A stretch of DNA of 64,000 bases from Microcystis wesenbergii_B (GTDB taxonomy: Bacteria; Cyanobacteriota; Cyanobacteriia; Cyanobacteriales; Microcystaceae), in NCBI GenBank assembly GCA_007096525.1, contig SFAQ01000004.1, forward strand, positions 12,685-76,684, given 5' to 3'. The position numbers and the translations under genes are program-made. This document shows, piece after piece, positions 18,711 through 26,826 of this stretch. Within the stretch, counting starts at the first letter, position 1, and every line of letters begins with the position of its first letter. Below the pieces are notes generated by a model, which was not told the DNA's origin, ran no database searches, and worked only from the letters and a program-made list of their open reading frames with translations.

Positions 18711-18851
18711 AACTTTTGTGTAAACCAGCAAATCTCTGTATTTATTTTTAATGATCAATTAGTGGATATCGATCCCCTCCAAGCGAATTTAACAGGGTTG
18801 AGAAAAGCCTATTTTCTGCCAATTAATTAACTTACAAGTGGGTTAGCTGCC

Positions 18852-19877
18852 ATGAGTTCTTTGATAATTCCTCTCTCCGATTCCCTCCCTTGCTTGCCTA
18901 AATCGGGAATGCCTGTCACGATTATTACTGGTTTTTTAGGAAGTGGCAAAACCACCTTACTAAATCATATTCTTGACAATAAAGAAGGGTTAAAAGTTGC
19001 CGTCTTAGTCAATGAGTTTGGGGATATTAATATTGATTCTCAATTACTTGTTTCTATCGATGAAGATATGGTAGAATTAAGTAATGGCTGTATTTGTTGT
19101 ACGATTAATGATAGTTTAATTGAGACGGTCTATCAGGTCTTAGAAAAAGAAATTCCCGTAGATTATCTAATTATTGAAACCACAGGATTAGCCGATCCTC
19201 TACCAATTATTCTGACTTTTTTAGCCACAGAATTAAAATATTTGACTCGCTTAGATTCTATTATTACCCTCGTGGATTCTGAAACCTTTACTGCGGATCA
19301 TTTTGATAGTAACATTGCCCTTAGTCAAATTCGTTATGGTGATGTGGTAATTCTCAATAAAATAGATCGGGTTAATCAAAACAAATTAGATGACTTGGAA
19401 AAGTTTATTCGTCGAGAAAAAGAAGGGGTAAGATTGTTACAAAGTCAATACGGTAAGGTTGCTTTGGGTTTACTATTAGATTTAGGTTTAACTAAAGAAG
19501 AATTGTATAAAGACCAGTTTAGAGACTTTCAAAAAAATCGCCAAAGCTCCAGTGATAACCAATCTCCTGAAGACTTTAATTTTGTCTCCTTTGTTAGCGA
19601 TAAACCATTTAATCTAGATAAATTTGAGCCTTTTCTCACGGAAAAAATGCCGATAAATGTTTTTCGAGCTAAAGGGATTCTCTGGTTTCAACAAAGCGAT
19701 TTAAAACATATTTTTCAACTGAGCGGTCTTCGTTACGATCTGCAAGCGGTAGAATGGGATACACCTCCTAAGAATCAGTTAGTTTTTATCGGCAGAAATT
19801 TAAATAAAGAGGAAATTGTGACACAACTAAACGAATGCTTGGCTAGTTCTCAAAAAATTAAAAAGGACAAACTATGA
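18852..19877 (+). CDS. COG0523/CobW family GTPase, putative zinc metallochaperone
   Basis: A 341-residue P-loop GTPase. Walker A GFLGSGKTT is at 27-35, the metal-binding CxCC motif is Cys80-Ile-Cys-Cys83 in SNGCICCTIND, switch residues ETTGLADP follow, the G4 motif is NKID, and a CobW C-terminal domain fills about 245-335. COG0523 proteins of this type (ZigA, ZNG1, YciC) insert zinc into client enzymes during starvation. Position after the Zur-regulated thrS supports that role here. The client is unknown; the neighbouring zinc-dependent synthetase is one candidate. Confidence 0.9.
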   Translation: MSSLIIPLSDSLPCLPKSGMPVTIITGFLGSGKTTLLNHILDNKEGLKVAVLVNEFGDINIDSQLLVSIDEDMVELSNGCICCTINDSLIETVYQVLEKEIPVDYLIIETTGLADPLPIILTFLATELKYLTRLDSIITLVDSETFTADHFDSNIALSQIRYGDVVILNKIDRVNQNKLDDLEKFIRREKEGVRLLQSQYGKVALGLLLDLGLTKEELYKDQFRDFQKNRQSSSDNQSPEDFNFVSFVSDKPFNLDKFEPFLTEKMPINVFRAKGILWFQQSDLKHIFQLSGLRYDLQAVEWDTPPKNQLVFIGRNLNKEEIVTQLNECLASSQKIKKDKL

Positions 19878-20017
19878 ATAGACCTCTTGCAGAAATCAAA
19901 AATCGTTTTTAGGGTTAGGAGTCAGTAGTCAGGAAAATTAAGAATGAATAATAATCAATTAAATGGTCTATTTACAGATTTTATGCCATTTAACCCTTAT
20001 TTTTGCGGCGATCAATT

Positions 20018-20059
20018 CAGCGAGAAAACGATCTCTTCAAGAAACCCGTTTTCTCGCTG
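20018..20059. repeat. Strong inverted repeat, 13-bp stem
   Basis: CAGCGAGAAAACG at 20018-20030 pairs perfectly with CGTTTTCTCGCTG at 20047-20059 across a 16-base loop. It follows the COG0523 gene and precedes the cysS remnant. A run of A follows on the plus strand, so it is not a classical terminator for the upstream gene. Confidence 0.75.
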
Positions 20060-20060
20060 A

Positions 20061-20183
20061 AAAAACTATCCCGAAAGCGATCGATTAAGGGAACAATTAA
20101 AAATGATGGGAGTTACCCTAGTTGACTTACCCGATGGACAAACCCAATGGTATCCTACAGAAAAGAGCCATAACCAGGATTAA
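20061..20183 (+). pseudogene. Cysteinyl-tRNA synthetase C-terminal remnant
   Basis: The frame gives 40 codons ending at TAA 20181, with SDRLREQLKMMGVTLVDLPD then GQTQWYP. This matches the extreme C-terminus of CysRS (typically SDxIRDxLxxxGVxLxDxPxGTxW). The upstream part of the gene is gone; an in-frame TGA precedes it at 20058. CysRS is a zinc enzyme and duplicate copies occur in some zinc-starvation regulons, so this may be the relic of a second, Zur-controlled cysS. The remaining part of the 19878-20308 gap holds the hairpin and a Zur-type box. Confidence 0.7.
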
Positions 20184-20273
20184 TATCCCAAAAAACCGCC
20201 AATTTTTCCCCAGCTTGCTAAGTTTAAAGGATTGGTTAAGGAAGATTACTTGCCCCAATCTAACTTATGCTAG

Positions 20274-20286
20274 AATGATTATCATT
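20274..20286 (+). promoter_or_regulatory. Second Zur-type operator, upstream of the CobW-like gene
   Basis: AATGATTATCATT is a perfect 6-1-6 inverted repeat with the same core as the box before thrS, 22 bases before the start at 20309. It suggests that the next two or three genes form a second Zur-controlled transcript. Confidence 0.7.
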
Positions 20287-20308
20287 ACCACAATGAAGAA
20301 GGAGCAGA

Positions 20309-21088
20309 ATGATTATCGTGGTGACGGGGGGTATAGCTGCGGGAAAAACCCATTGGATTCGCGAACAAATCGCCAAACAGACGCAGCCAAGCCTATATTT
20401 TAGTCCCCAGACGGAAACTTTTCCCATTGATCGCCTCACTTTACAGAGTGAGTTTCCCCAGTTGTCCTGTGTTTCTAGGGAAGAAGAAGACCTTTTGAGC
20501 AGTTTATCCATGGAAAACACGGTCTATATGGAAGTACCATGGCATTTAGACACGCAATCCCTCGAAAGCTTTCTAAAACCCCTCAATTGTCATCGGGTAG
20601 CGATTACGTCTCCAGAAGCAGAAATCCCCGAAGGACAAGTTCCCGTCGATGAAATTGTCTTCAGTCCCGTCAAAACAACAATAAAAGGTGATCAATGGTT
20701 AAAAAAACGAGAAATACAGATTTATAGAGCCGTTTTAACGGGAGAAGTCCTCGATTTTTCCAGTTTAACCACCTTTTGGACAGAATTAACCCAAGGGGCC
20801 TATGGGGAAGTGCTGCGGGTTAAAAGTATCTTCGATATCATCGATGGTCAGTGTATTTATGGGGAATTTATGGATGAATGGCCAGAAAAAGACTTTCAAA
20901 GCTTAAATGTCCCCTTAAATCTCGATGGGAGACCGAATCGCTTTAGTGGGATTGAAATCGTCGGTAGAAATCTCGATAAACCGATAATTGCCGATACCCT
21001 TAGTGATTGTTGTCTGTCCGATGAGGCACTTTTTTATTATCAACAACAATTTCAAGAATCTTTAGAGCCAGAAATGGAGTTAATCTGA
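20309..21088 (+). CDS. CobW/COG0523-like P-loop protein, divergent
   Basis: A 259-residue protein. A P-loop GGIAAGKT (residues 7-14) starts the chain, but the CxCC motif, the NKxD motif and most of the GTPase core between are absent; residues about 165-245 resemble the CobW C-terminal domain (YGEVLRVKSIFDIIDG, GIEIVGRNLD). It is therefore a shortened relative of the metallochaperone upstream. A Zur-type box precedes it, a good ribosome site (AAGGAG) lies just before the ATG, and its stop overlaps the next start (TGATG). Role in zinc or other metal allocation is inferred. Confidence 0.75.
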   Translation: MIIVVTGGIAAGKTHWIREQIAKQTQPSLYFSPQTETFPIDRLTLQSEFPQLSCVSREEEDLLSSLSMENTVYMEVPWHLDTQSLESFLKPLNCHRVAITSPEAEIPEGQVPVDEIVFSPVKTTIKGDQWLKKREIQIYRAVLTGEVLDFSSLTTFWTELTQGAYGEVLRVKSIFDIIDGQCIYGEFMDEWPEKDFQSLNVPLNLDGRPNRFSGIEIVGRNLDKPIIADTLSDCCLSDEALFYYQQQFQESLEPEMELI

Positions 21089-21897
21089 TGAAAATAGCCG
21101 TTTTATCCTGTATTCATGGCAATATGCCCGCTTTTAATGCTGTTTTGCAAGATTTAGACCAACAGGGTTGTCAAGAAATCTACTGTTTAGGGGATTTAGT
21201 CGGGTATGGACCCCATCCTAACCAAGTGGTGGAAAAAATCCGTCAACTGGGGATTACTACAGTACAAGGGTGTTGGGATGAGGATATCGTTGAGGGATTA
21301 AATGCCTGTGAATGCAGTTATCCGTCGCTTTTAGCAGAAAAACGGGGTAGATTAGCTCATGAGTGGACAAATCAAATAATCACCCCAGAAAACCGTAATT
21401 ATTTGTCAAAACTGCCCGAAATTTTTAAGCTAGATCACCTCTGTTTTGTCCATGGTAGTCCCCAAAGTAACCATGAGTACCTTTTAGCCGAAATGGACGC
21501 TTTTACGGCTTTAGAACGGGTTTTATCGGTAGATACAGAGGTTTTATTCTGTGGACATACCCACATCCCCTACATTCGCACTCTCGACGCGGGAAGCTTG
21601 CAAATAAAAGTGTATCAACCCGATGGGGAACAGTCGCGGCAATTTACCACACCGGTTAAACGTATCATCAACGTGGGATCGGTGGGAGAACCGCGTCACG
21701 GTCGTCCAAATGCCACCTATGTGATTTACGATCGAGAAACGGCAGCGGTACAACTGCGAGAAGTGGCCTATAACTATCAAGAAACCTGTCAGGCTATTTT
21801 AGCATCGGGTTTACCTCCTATTTTCGCTTGGCGATTGGCTAAGGGTCTAGAATATGCGGAAAAAGCCGATGATCCGACTCATGTTTGCGAACGTTAA
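21088..21897 (+). CDS. Calcineurin-type metallophosphoesterase with cysteine-substituted metal site
   Basis: A 269-residue protein of the YfcE/MJ0936-like metallophosphoesterase family. The scaffold is intact: GDLVGYGP at 35-42, FVHGSP, CGHTHIP and a late INVGSVGEPRHGRPNA. However the first metal motif reads SCIHGN (7-12) instead of SDIHGN, so the ligand Asp8 is Cys, and the GNHD motif reads GCWD (61-64), placing Cys62 where the ligand Asn sits. Further cysteines follow at NACECSYPS. It overlaps the CobW-like gene by one base and shares its presumed Zur control. Altered metal preference is inference. Confidence 0.85.
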   Translation: MKIAVLSCIHGNMPAFNAVLQDLDQQGCQEIYCLGDLVGYGPHPNQVVEKIRQLGITTVQGCWDEDIVEGLNACECSYPSLLAEKRGRLAHEWTNQIITPENRNYLSKLPEIFKLDHLCFVHGSPQSNHEYLLAEMDAFTALERVLSVDTEVLFCGHTHIPYIRTLDAGSLQIKVYQPDGEQSRQFTTPVKRIINVGSVGEPRHGRPNATYVIYDRETAAVQLREVAYNYQETCQAILASGLPPIFAWRLAKGLEYAEKADDPTHVCER

Positions 21898-21900
21898 TTT

Positions 21901-22617
21901 GTGATAACTCAAGAAATTATGTGGGCAATTTTAAGCGGTATTCAAGGCAATTTACCAGCCTATCAAGCGGTCTTAGCAGATATTCAGCAACGGTCAGTTA
22001 CTGTAGAAAATTTATATATTTTAGGAGATTTTATCGGTGTTAATCCCGATAGTGAAATGCTGGTAGAACAAATACGTTATCCCACTAAAAATAACTTATA
22101 TCCGCAGGTTTGTCGGGGATGGTGGGAAGAACAATGTCTGATTTTACACAGTTTGGGAGCAACAGGAGAACCGACGGAATTAATTGATAAACATGGAATT
22201 GACAGCACTAAACAACTCTGGGACGCAGTTTCTTTAGAAACGGTGCAATGGTTACGAAATCTCGATTTTGGTTTTGTCGAGTTGGATTGTTTATTAATTC
22301 ATGGCAGTAGTGTCAGTGTTAGTGAAGAATTAACCCCCGATACTCCCCCATGGCAAATTTTAGATCGACTGCAACGGGTGGGAGTTAATAATCTATTTTG
22401 TGGTCGTGCGGGAAAAGTTTTTGATTATTCTTTACAGTCCGCTAATTTAACTAGCACTGTTACTACTTTAGATAAACGGCAACCAAGCGAAACTTTGACG
22501 ATTCAAGATAAGCGTTTAATTGGGGTTGGTAGCGTTGGTAAAGAATTAAATAAAGCAGTTTACACTCTCTATAATCCTAGTAATAATTGCGTGGAGTTTA
22601 GAACCGTACCTTATTAA
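21901..22617 (+). CDS. Degenerate metallophosphoesterase-like protein
   Basis: A 238-residue protein clearly related to the preceding gene: SGIQGN replaces SDIHGN, GDFIGVNP keeps the second motif, CRGWWEE replaces the GNHD box, LLIHGSS keeps the histidine loop, and CGRAGKVF replaces GHTH. Most metal ligands are lost, so catalysis is unlikely; it may be a regulatory partner. It starts with GTG at 21901 three bases after the upstream stop, or with ATG at 21919 (MWAILSGIQGN), which fits the family alignment better. Confidence 0.75.
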   Translation: MITQEIMWAILSGIQGNLPAYQAVLADIQQRSVTVENLYILGDFIGVNPDSEMLVEQIRYPTKNNLYPQVCRGWWEEQCLILHSLGATGEPTELIDKHGIDSTKQLWDAVSLETVQWLRNLDFGFVELDCLLIHGSSVSVSEELTPDTPPWQILDRLQRVGVNNLFCGRAGKVFDYSLQSANLTSTVTTLDKRQPSETLTIQDKRLIGVGSVGKELNKAVYTLYNPSNNCVEFRTVPY

Positions 22618-22650
22618 TCTTTCAGACATTAATAAAATATTAAAGATTAA

Positions 22651-22687
22651 TTTACTCGCTCTTGATAATGATACAATGGCGAGTAAA
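22651..22687. repeat. Inverted repeat enclosing a Zur-like half site
   Basis: TTTACTCGC (22651-22659) pairs with GCGAGTAAA (22679-22687). The loop contains TTGATAATGATAC, which shares the TGATAATGAT core of Fur/Zur boxes but is not palindromic. It lies between the phosphoesterase-like gene and the hydrolase gene. Confidence 0.55.
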
Positions 22688-22748
22688 AGCAATTATTCTT
22701 AGTTAGATTAAAGATAGAATCAATCTAGTTAACTATGAGGTAATAGTT

Positions 22749-23627
22749 ATGGTGGTCACTTCAGACGCAGCTAATCTCCAGAAATTTTCTTGGCAGTGGC
22801 AAAATCAAACTTTTGAGATTGTTTACGATATTCAAGGACAAGGTACACCCGTTTTATTATTACCTGCTTTTAGTACCGTTTCCAGTCGCAGAGAAATGGC
22901 AGGGATAGGGAAAATATTAGCGACAAAGTTTCAAATATATAGCTTAGATTGGTTGGGTTTTGGTGATTCTGAACGACCAATTCTCAACTACGAAACCGCT
23001 ATTTTTAAACAATTATTAATTGATTTTGTTCAGTCCACTTATAAGCAACCAGTCACCATTATTGCGGCAGGTCATGCGGCGGGATATGCCCTCAATTTAG
23101 CCAAAAATTACCCCAATTTACTAGATAAATTAGTCTTAGTTGCTCCCACTTGGTTGGGTCCATTGTGTGCCATGGGATTGTCCCCAGAAATGCGTAATTT
23201 CTTGCGGGAAATGGTGCGTTTTCCTTTGTTAGGAGAAGGGTTATATTTTCTCAACACCACTCCTGCTTTCCTGCGTTTTATGTCTAGTCGTCATGTTTAT
23301 GTAGATGGGGAAAAATTAACACCCGAATTAATTGCCCAGAAACATAAAATTACTCAACATCCTCACGCTAGATTTGCCCCAGCTGCTTTTGTAACGGGTA
23401 AACTGGATCCAGTGACTAATCGTCAGCAATTTCTCGATTATTTTGCTGGTTTAAAGCTGCCAGTGTTAGTAATTATTGCCGAAAACGCACCCCCAAAATC
23501 GAAAGCAGAAATGGAAGCTTTAGGGACTTTACCCCAAGTAAAAACGGTAAAACTACGAGGAACTCTAGGAATTCATGAAGAATATCCCATCCCTGTAAGT
23601 GAGGTAATATTGCCTTTTTTAGGCTAA
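22749..23627 (+). CDS. Alpha/beta-hydrolase fold protein lacking the nucleophile
   Basis: A 292-residue alpha/beta-hydrolase. LLLPAFSTVSSRREM forms the oxyanion-region loop and SLDWLGFGDSERP the next strand-turn. The nucleophile elbow reads GHAAG (108-112), with Ala110 where Ser, Cys or Asp is expected; a histidine remains at LGIHEEYP near the C-terminus. It may be a non-enzymatic binding protein. Related cyanobacterial proteins are annotated as alpha/beta hydrolases. Start ATG at 22749 with upstream AGGTAA. Confidence 0.8.
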   Translation: MVVTSDAANLQKFSWQWQNQTFEIVYDIQGQGTPVLLLPAFSTVSSRREMAGIGKILATKFQIYSLDWLGFGDSERPILNYETAIFKQLLIDFVQSTYKQPVTIIAAGHAAGYALNLAKNYPNLLDKLVLVAPTWLGPLCAMGLSPEMRNFLREMVRFPLLGEGLYFLNTTPAFLRFMSSRHVYVDGEKLTPELIAQKHKITQHPHARFAPAAFVTGKLDPVTNRQQFLDYFAGLKLPVLVIIAENAPPKSKAEMEALGTLPQVKTVKLRGTLGIHEEYPIPVSEVILPFLG

Positions 23628-23784
23628 GTTAGGGATTAGAGTAGATTTCCTACCCGAACCGAATTTAACTCCTAGTTTTCATTGACCGACGAAAGCAGTA
23701 GTTAAACTATCATGAGTCAAAAAATGGGTCAAAAACACCGACACTTTGATTAGCAATAAAAAGTCAAACAATAGCAAACCCTAA

Positions 23785-24038
23785 TTAATGATCGACACCA
23801 CTAACTTCTAAGCACCAGCAATCTTTCAATAATTGAATTAATTCCCCTCTAGAGCAATGGAGAGAACGCAACACACCCAAAAGCTGAACTAAATCCTAGG
23901 GTGACTCGATCTGCACCGTCAGGGGGGAGTACATTGGACATTGACAGGAAATGCCAAGGGAAAGAAGACGATAATAGACTTCCCGTCTTTCCCCAGAGGA
24001 GAGGGGGGGAGTAAAGGAGTTTTTCGGGGACTATTCAT
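23785..24038 (-). pseudogene. Broken small conserved cyanobacterial gene
   Basis: On the complement, ATG at 24038 starts MNSPRKTPLL and runs into a C7 tract (G7 on the plus strand, about 24003-24009). A one-base change of the tract restores a frame with SGERREVYYRLLSLGISCQC, then SPLTVQIESP, an in-frame TAG (23896-23898), and DLVQLLGVLRSLHCSRGELI to a TAA at 23785. This resembles a small conserved cyanobacterial protein of unknown function with an REVYxRLxxLxIPCxC core. It carries both a frameshift and a stop. The rest of the 23628-24310 gap shows nothing else clear. Confidence 0.65.
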
Positions 24039-24310
24039 GGTTACGGGGGAAATCTCATAACTTCATTATCACACAGTTGCAAATAATTGTCAATTGCTTG
24101 AAAGCTAATCGCGATCATTCTCAGTCTCGATCGAGGGGATATTTCGAGGTAAAATCTTGGTCTTTGGCTGTTGACAGGTTTGAATAAGGGGTATAAGGAA
24201 GCTCATCTTTGGTAAGTCCCATCAGTTGGAGGAAATTTTTCTGGAAGATCCCTGTTGATTTTATTGAGAAATTAATGCAATAATTAGAGGAGAAGGTAAT
24301 TCTACTAGCG

Positions 24311-24880
24311 GTGGTACTTATGCGGGAAGCTCTCGTCACTCGTCTATTTCAACCCCGTGACCCCCTACCCTCGCGTCTGGATGCTCTTTGGTTAATCAAT
24401 CGCGGTGTGGTTAAGGTGATGACGTGGGATGAGGAAGGAGAAATCGTCATCCTCGGCTATTGGGGAGAAAATGATGTGGTCGGTCGTCCCCTATCGCAGA
24501 TTCAACCCTACGAGATGCAGTGCTGCACTAGCGTTGAAGCTACTTGTCTTCCTCTTGAACGGGGTAGCAGTCTTTCCTCGGCTCTCTGTCGTCACGTTCA
24601 ACAAACTGAGCATTGGCTCTGTTCCCTGCGTCGCGATCGTCCTAGGCTGCGTTTTCTGAAAACCCTAATTCAATTATCGCAAAAGTTCGGTCGTCCCGCA
24701 GAAACGGGCCGGCGTATCGATATCCGTTTCACTCATCGGGAATTAGCCGAAATGGTCGGGATGACCAGAGTGAGCATTACCCGACTCATCAATGAATTCG
24801 AGCAACAAGGTCTGATTTCTCGGACGGGAGGACATATTATTGTTTTACCTTCTGCTGACACCCAATTTCATCCTTATTAG
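24311..24880 (+). CDS. Crp/Fnr family regulator, NtcA-like
   Basis: A 189-residue regulator with an effector-binding barrel (about 1-95) shorter at the N-terminus than NtcA or Crp, and a strong C-terminal winged helix: FTHRELAEMVGMTRVSITRL (about 137-156). That helix is nearly identical to the NtcA type, so targets with GTA-N8-TAC-like sites are possible. The start is a GTG at 24311 or ATG at 24320; no further upstream in-frame start was found. It is followed after 11 bases by a small membrane protein gene, probably co-transcribed. Confidence 0.8.
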   Translation: MVLMREALVTRLFQPRDPLPSRLDALWLINRGVVKVMTWDEEGEIVILGYWGENDVVGRPLSQIQPYEMQCCTSVEATCLPLERGSSLSSALCRHVQQTEHWLCSLRRDRPRLRFLKTLIQLSQKFGRPAETGRRIDIRFTHRELAEMVGMTRVSITRLINEFEQQGLISRTGGHIIVLPSADTQFHPY

Positions 24881-24891
24881 GAGATAAACCT

Positions 24892-25143
24892 ATGGCGATT
24901 ATTCACTGGGATAAATCGATTCTGACTTTTCATCTCAAAGAAATTATCGAAGATCACGAATCAGGAGATCGAACGGCTCTCTTTGGTTTGGGAACAATTG
25001 TTATCGGTGCGGTTGTGCTGCCAGCTGCGGTCAAATTAGGCCGACCAATTCTCAAACAAATTATCAAAAGTGGCCTATCTGTCCAAGCTCGATCGTCACT
25101 GGTAAAAACTTCTACTATTCCCCACAACCCGATCAATAATTAA
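24892..25143 (+). CDS. Small one-span membrane protein (DUF5132-like)
   Basis: An 83-residue protein with a single hydrophobic segment, LFGLGTIVIGAVVLPAAVKL (about 30-50), followed by a basic tail. The pattern GLGxxV..LPxxxxLxRPxxKxxIK resembles DUF5132 proteins, small membrane proteins often next to heavy-metal transport genes. It directly follows the Crp-family regulator and precedes a strong terminator. Confidence 0.65.
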   Translation: MAIIHWDKSILTFHLKEIIEDHESGDRTALFGLGTIVIGAVVLPAAVKLGRPILKQIIKSGLSVQARSSLVKTSTIPHNPINN

Positions 25144-25182
25144 TTGGATTGCCTCTAGTTATCCCCTTTAAAAACCTCAAAA

Positions 25183-25221
25183 AGCTTACCAATGATTCTA
25201 GGTTGGTAAGCTCTTTTTTTT
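25183..25221 (+). terminator. Rho-independent terminator
   Basis: AGCTTACCAA (25183-25192), a 10-base loop, and TTGGTAAGCT (25203-25212) form a perfect 10-bp stem followed by CTTTTTTTT. It ends the regulator-DUF5132 transcript, 40 bases after the stop. On the complement it can also serve the methyltransferase gene, since an A-rich stretch precedes the stem. Confidence 0.9.
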
Positions 25222-25281
25222 GTCTTCAGCTTAACAATTATTTGGGAGAAAATCCCAGGACTTTCCCAGAAAAATTCAACC

Positions 25282-26292
25282 CTACATAACTGAGGTAAGA
25301 GACTCTTGCTGACTTGCTTGCAGATGGGATTGAGCGCGAACAGCGCGGAACATCCCAAAACGACATAAACCCCTGCCAAAGGCCAAACGCATCAGCAGAA
25401 TTGTCGGCACTTCTCGGACGGATTTAAGCAACCCAGTTAGACCAAATTGCCACCAACCTTGGGGACGAATCACCCCCTGCCAAATGGTATCAATCCAAGA
25501 GGGTAGAGTGGCTGTTGTCCAGTCAGCAGTCATCACTTCCCCATCTACCAATCCCGTGGCCGCTAACTGTTCGGCAAAACCTTCGATGCTGGCAAAAGCG
25601 GGGTGAGACCACTGATCCAAAAGTTGGCGCATTACGGGACGTTCCCAAAAATTAAGCGGTTTTTGACGGTCATCTCGCTGATTCCAGTCCGCTACCACCA
25701 AGACTCCCCCTGGTTTGAGAACTCGCAGTAATTCCCGAGCAAAAACGGCTTTGTCCGGCATATGGGGACCGGCTTCAATTGACCAGACCACATCAAAACT
25801 CTCGTCGGGAAAAGAAAGGGCCATGGCATCATCGACCAAAAAGCGAGCATTTAAATCTGGTGGTGTTAGTTCTTTGGCCCGTGCCACTTGTTTGGGACTA
25901 ATGGTGACACCAGTAACGGCAAATCCGTAGTCCCGGGCCAGAATGCGACTGCTGCCACCAATACCACAACCGACATCGAGGAGAGTTGCACCGGCGGGTA
26001 ATTTATCCAAACCGGACCAAGAGACCATTTCCGCCACAAAGTCGGCTTTTGCCGCTAGAAAGTCTTTTTTTTCTGGTGGGGAACCGTAGTGACCTAAATG
26101 GATGTGTTCCCCCCAATAATATTCTAAAATCCCGTCTTCGGTCCATTGGTCGTAGGAATTGGCCACCGAGTCCGACGATTGGTATTTGCGAGAGGAAACA
26201 AAATAGACGACGATAGCGATCGCTAGGAGTAAACCTAAAGATGATGTCAGCAAAAGTATATTCATTAAATGCTGCCGGGCAAACTGATACAA
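25282..26292 (-). CDS. MPBQ/MSBQ methyltransferase (tocopherol and plastoquinone pathway)
   Basis: A 336-residue SAM-dependent methyltransferase. An N-terminal membrane anchor (about 10-32) is followed by YDQWTEDGILEYYWG, the SAM motif LLDVGCGIGG, and MALSFPDESFDVVWSIEAG; the whole body closely follows Synechocystis Sll0418, which methylates 2-methyl-6-phytylbenzoquinone (tocopherol synthesis) and 2-methyl-6-solanylbenzoquinone. The related gamma-tocopherol methyltransferase lacks this exact anchor and C-terminus. Met10 is a possible alternative start, giving the more usual N-terminus. The gene stands alone. Confidence 0.88.
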   Translation of the reverse strand: MYQFARQHLMNILLLTSSLGLLLAIAIVVYFVSSRKYQSSDSVANSYDQWTEDGILEYYWGEHIHLGHYGSPPEKKDFLAAKADFVAEMVSWSGLDKLPAGATLLDVGCGIGGSSRILARDYGFAVTGVTISPKQVARAKELTPPDLNARFLVDDAMALSFPDESFDVVWSIEAGPHMPDKAVFARELLRVLKPGGVLVVADWNQRDDRQKPLNFWERPVMRQLLDQWSHPAFASIEGFAEQLAATGLVDGEVMTADWTTATLPSWIDTIWQGVIRPQGWWQFGLTGLLKSVREVPTILLMRLAFGRGLCRFGMFRAVRAQSHLQASQQESLTSVM

Positions 26293-26458
26293 AGCTTAAT
26301 AACTCTTAAAGATTATACAACCTTGAGGTTCTGCGGGCTGAGGTCTAACCGGGTTGAGTGACTTTGGTTACTCACCAGAAATTAACTATCCCCGTTGAAA
26401 GCGACTGGTAATACAGCAGTTATCTTGATGGTGAGATCACTTCTGTAGTATTAAACTT

Positions 26459-26698
26459 TTAGTTGTTTGTCCCTGTGGAATTGCCCTCAATCCATTCGTA
26501 AAAAGCCATAGATTCCGGGGAACAACGGCTGCATCCTCCGCATTTTTCTAGGGAAATCAGGCGAATTCGCCCTTTTTTAAGCAAGCGATCGAGCATGGGA
26601 CTTAAGGCATCCGCCGACATCCGAAAGTGTGTGGATAAGTCAGATAGAGATGCTTTCTGATTTTTGGCAATATAAGCCTGTATATCGGTTAAAATCAT
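26459..26698 (-). CDS. feoC: FeoC-like winged-helix protein
   Basis: A 79-residue protein with a small winged helix (IQAYIAKNQKASLSDLSTHF) and a C-terminal cysteine cluster Cys53, Cys56, Cys59 in KCGGCSRC, typical of FeoC proteins that bind an iron-sulfur cluster and modulate FeoB. It lies downstream of feoB on the same strand, with 128 bases between that carry tandem repeats. Confidence 0.8.
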   Translation of the reverse strand: MILTDIQAYIAKNQKASLSDLSTHFRMSADALSPMLDRLLKKGRIRLISLEKCGGCSRCSPESMAFYEWIEGNSTGTNN

Positions 26699-26714
26699 CT
26701 TTTCAAATAAAGTT

Positions 26715-26812
26715 GGGGGAATGGGGAAGTGGGGAAGTGGGGAAGTGGGGAAGTGGGGAAATTTTAACTAAAACCCTAAACCCCCAAAACCCTAAAACCC
26801 CAAAACCTGACC
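26715..26812 (+). repeat. GGGGAAGT and CCCTAAAA-type tandem repeats between feoB and feoC
   Basis: Five copies of GGGGAAGT/GGGGAAAT-like octamers are followed by several AAACCC(T/C)-type units and an ACTGATAACTGA end. Such low-complexity tracts recur in intergenic DNA throughout this window. Confidence 0.8.
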
Positions 26813-26826
26813 ACTGATAACTGAAA

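Noticed and set aside
24121..24339. Reverse-strand frame of 72 codons before the NtcA-like regulator
   Set aside because: Overlaps the start of a well-supported gene and has no protein-like pattern.
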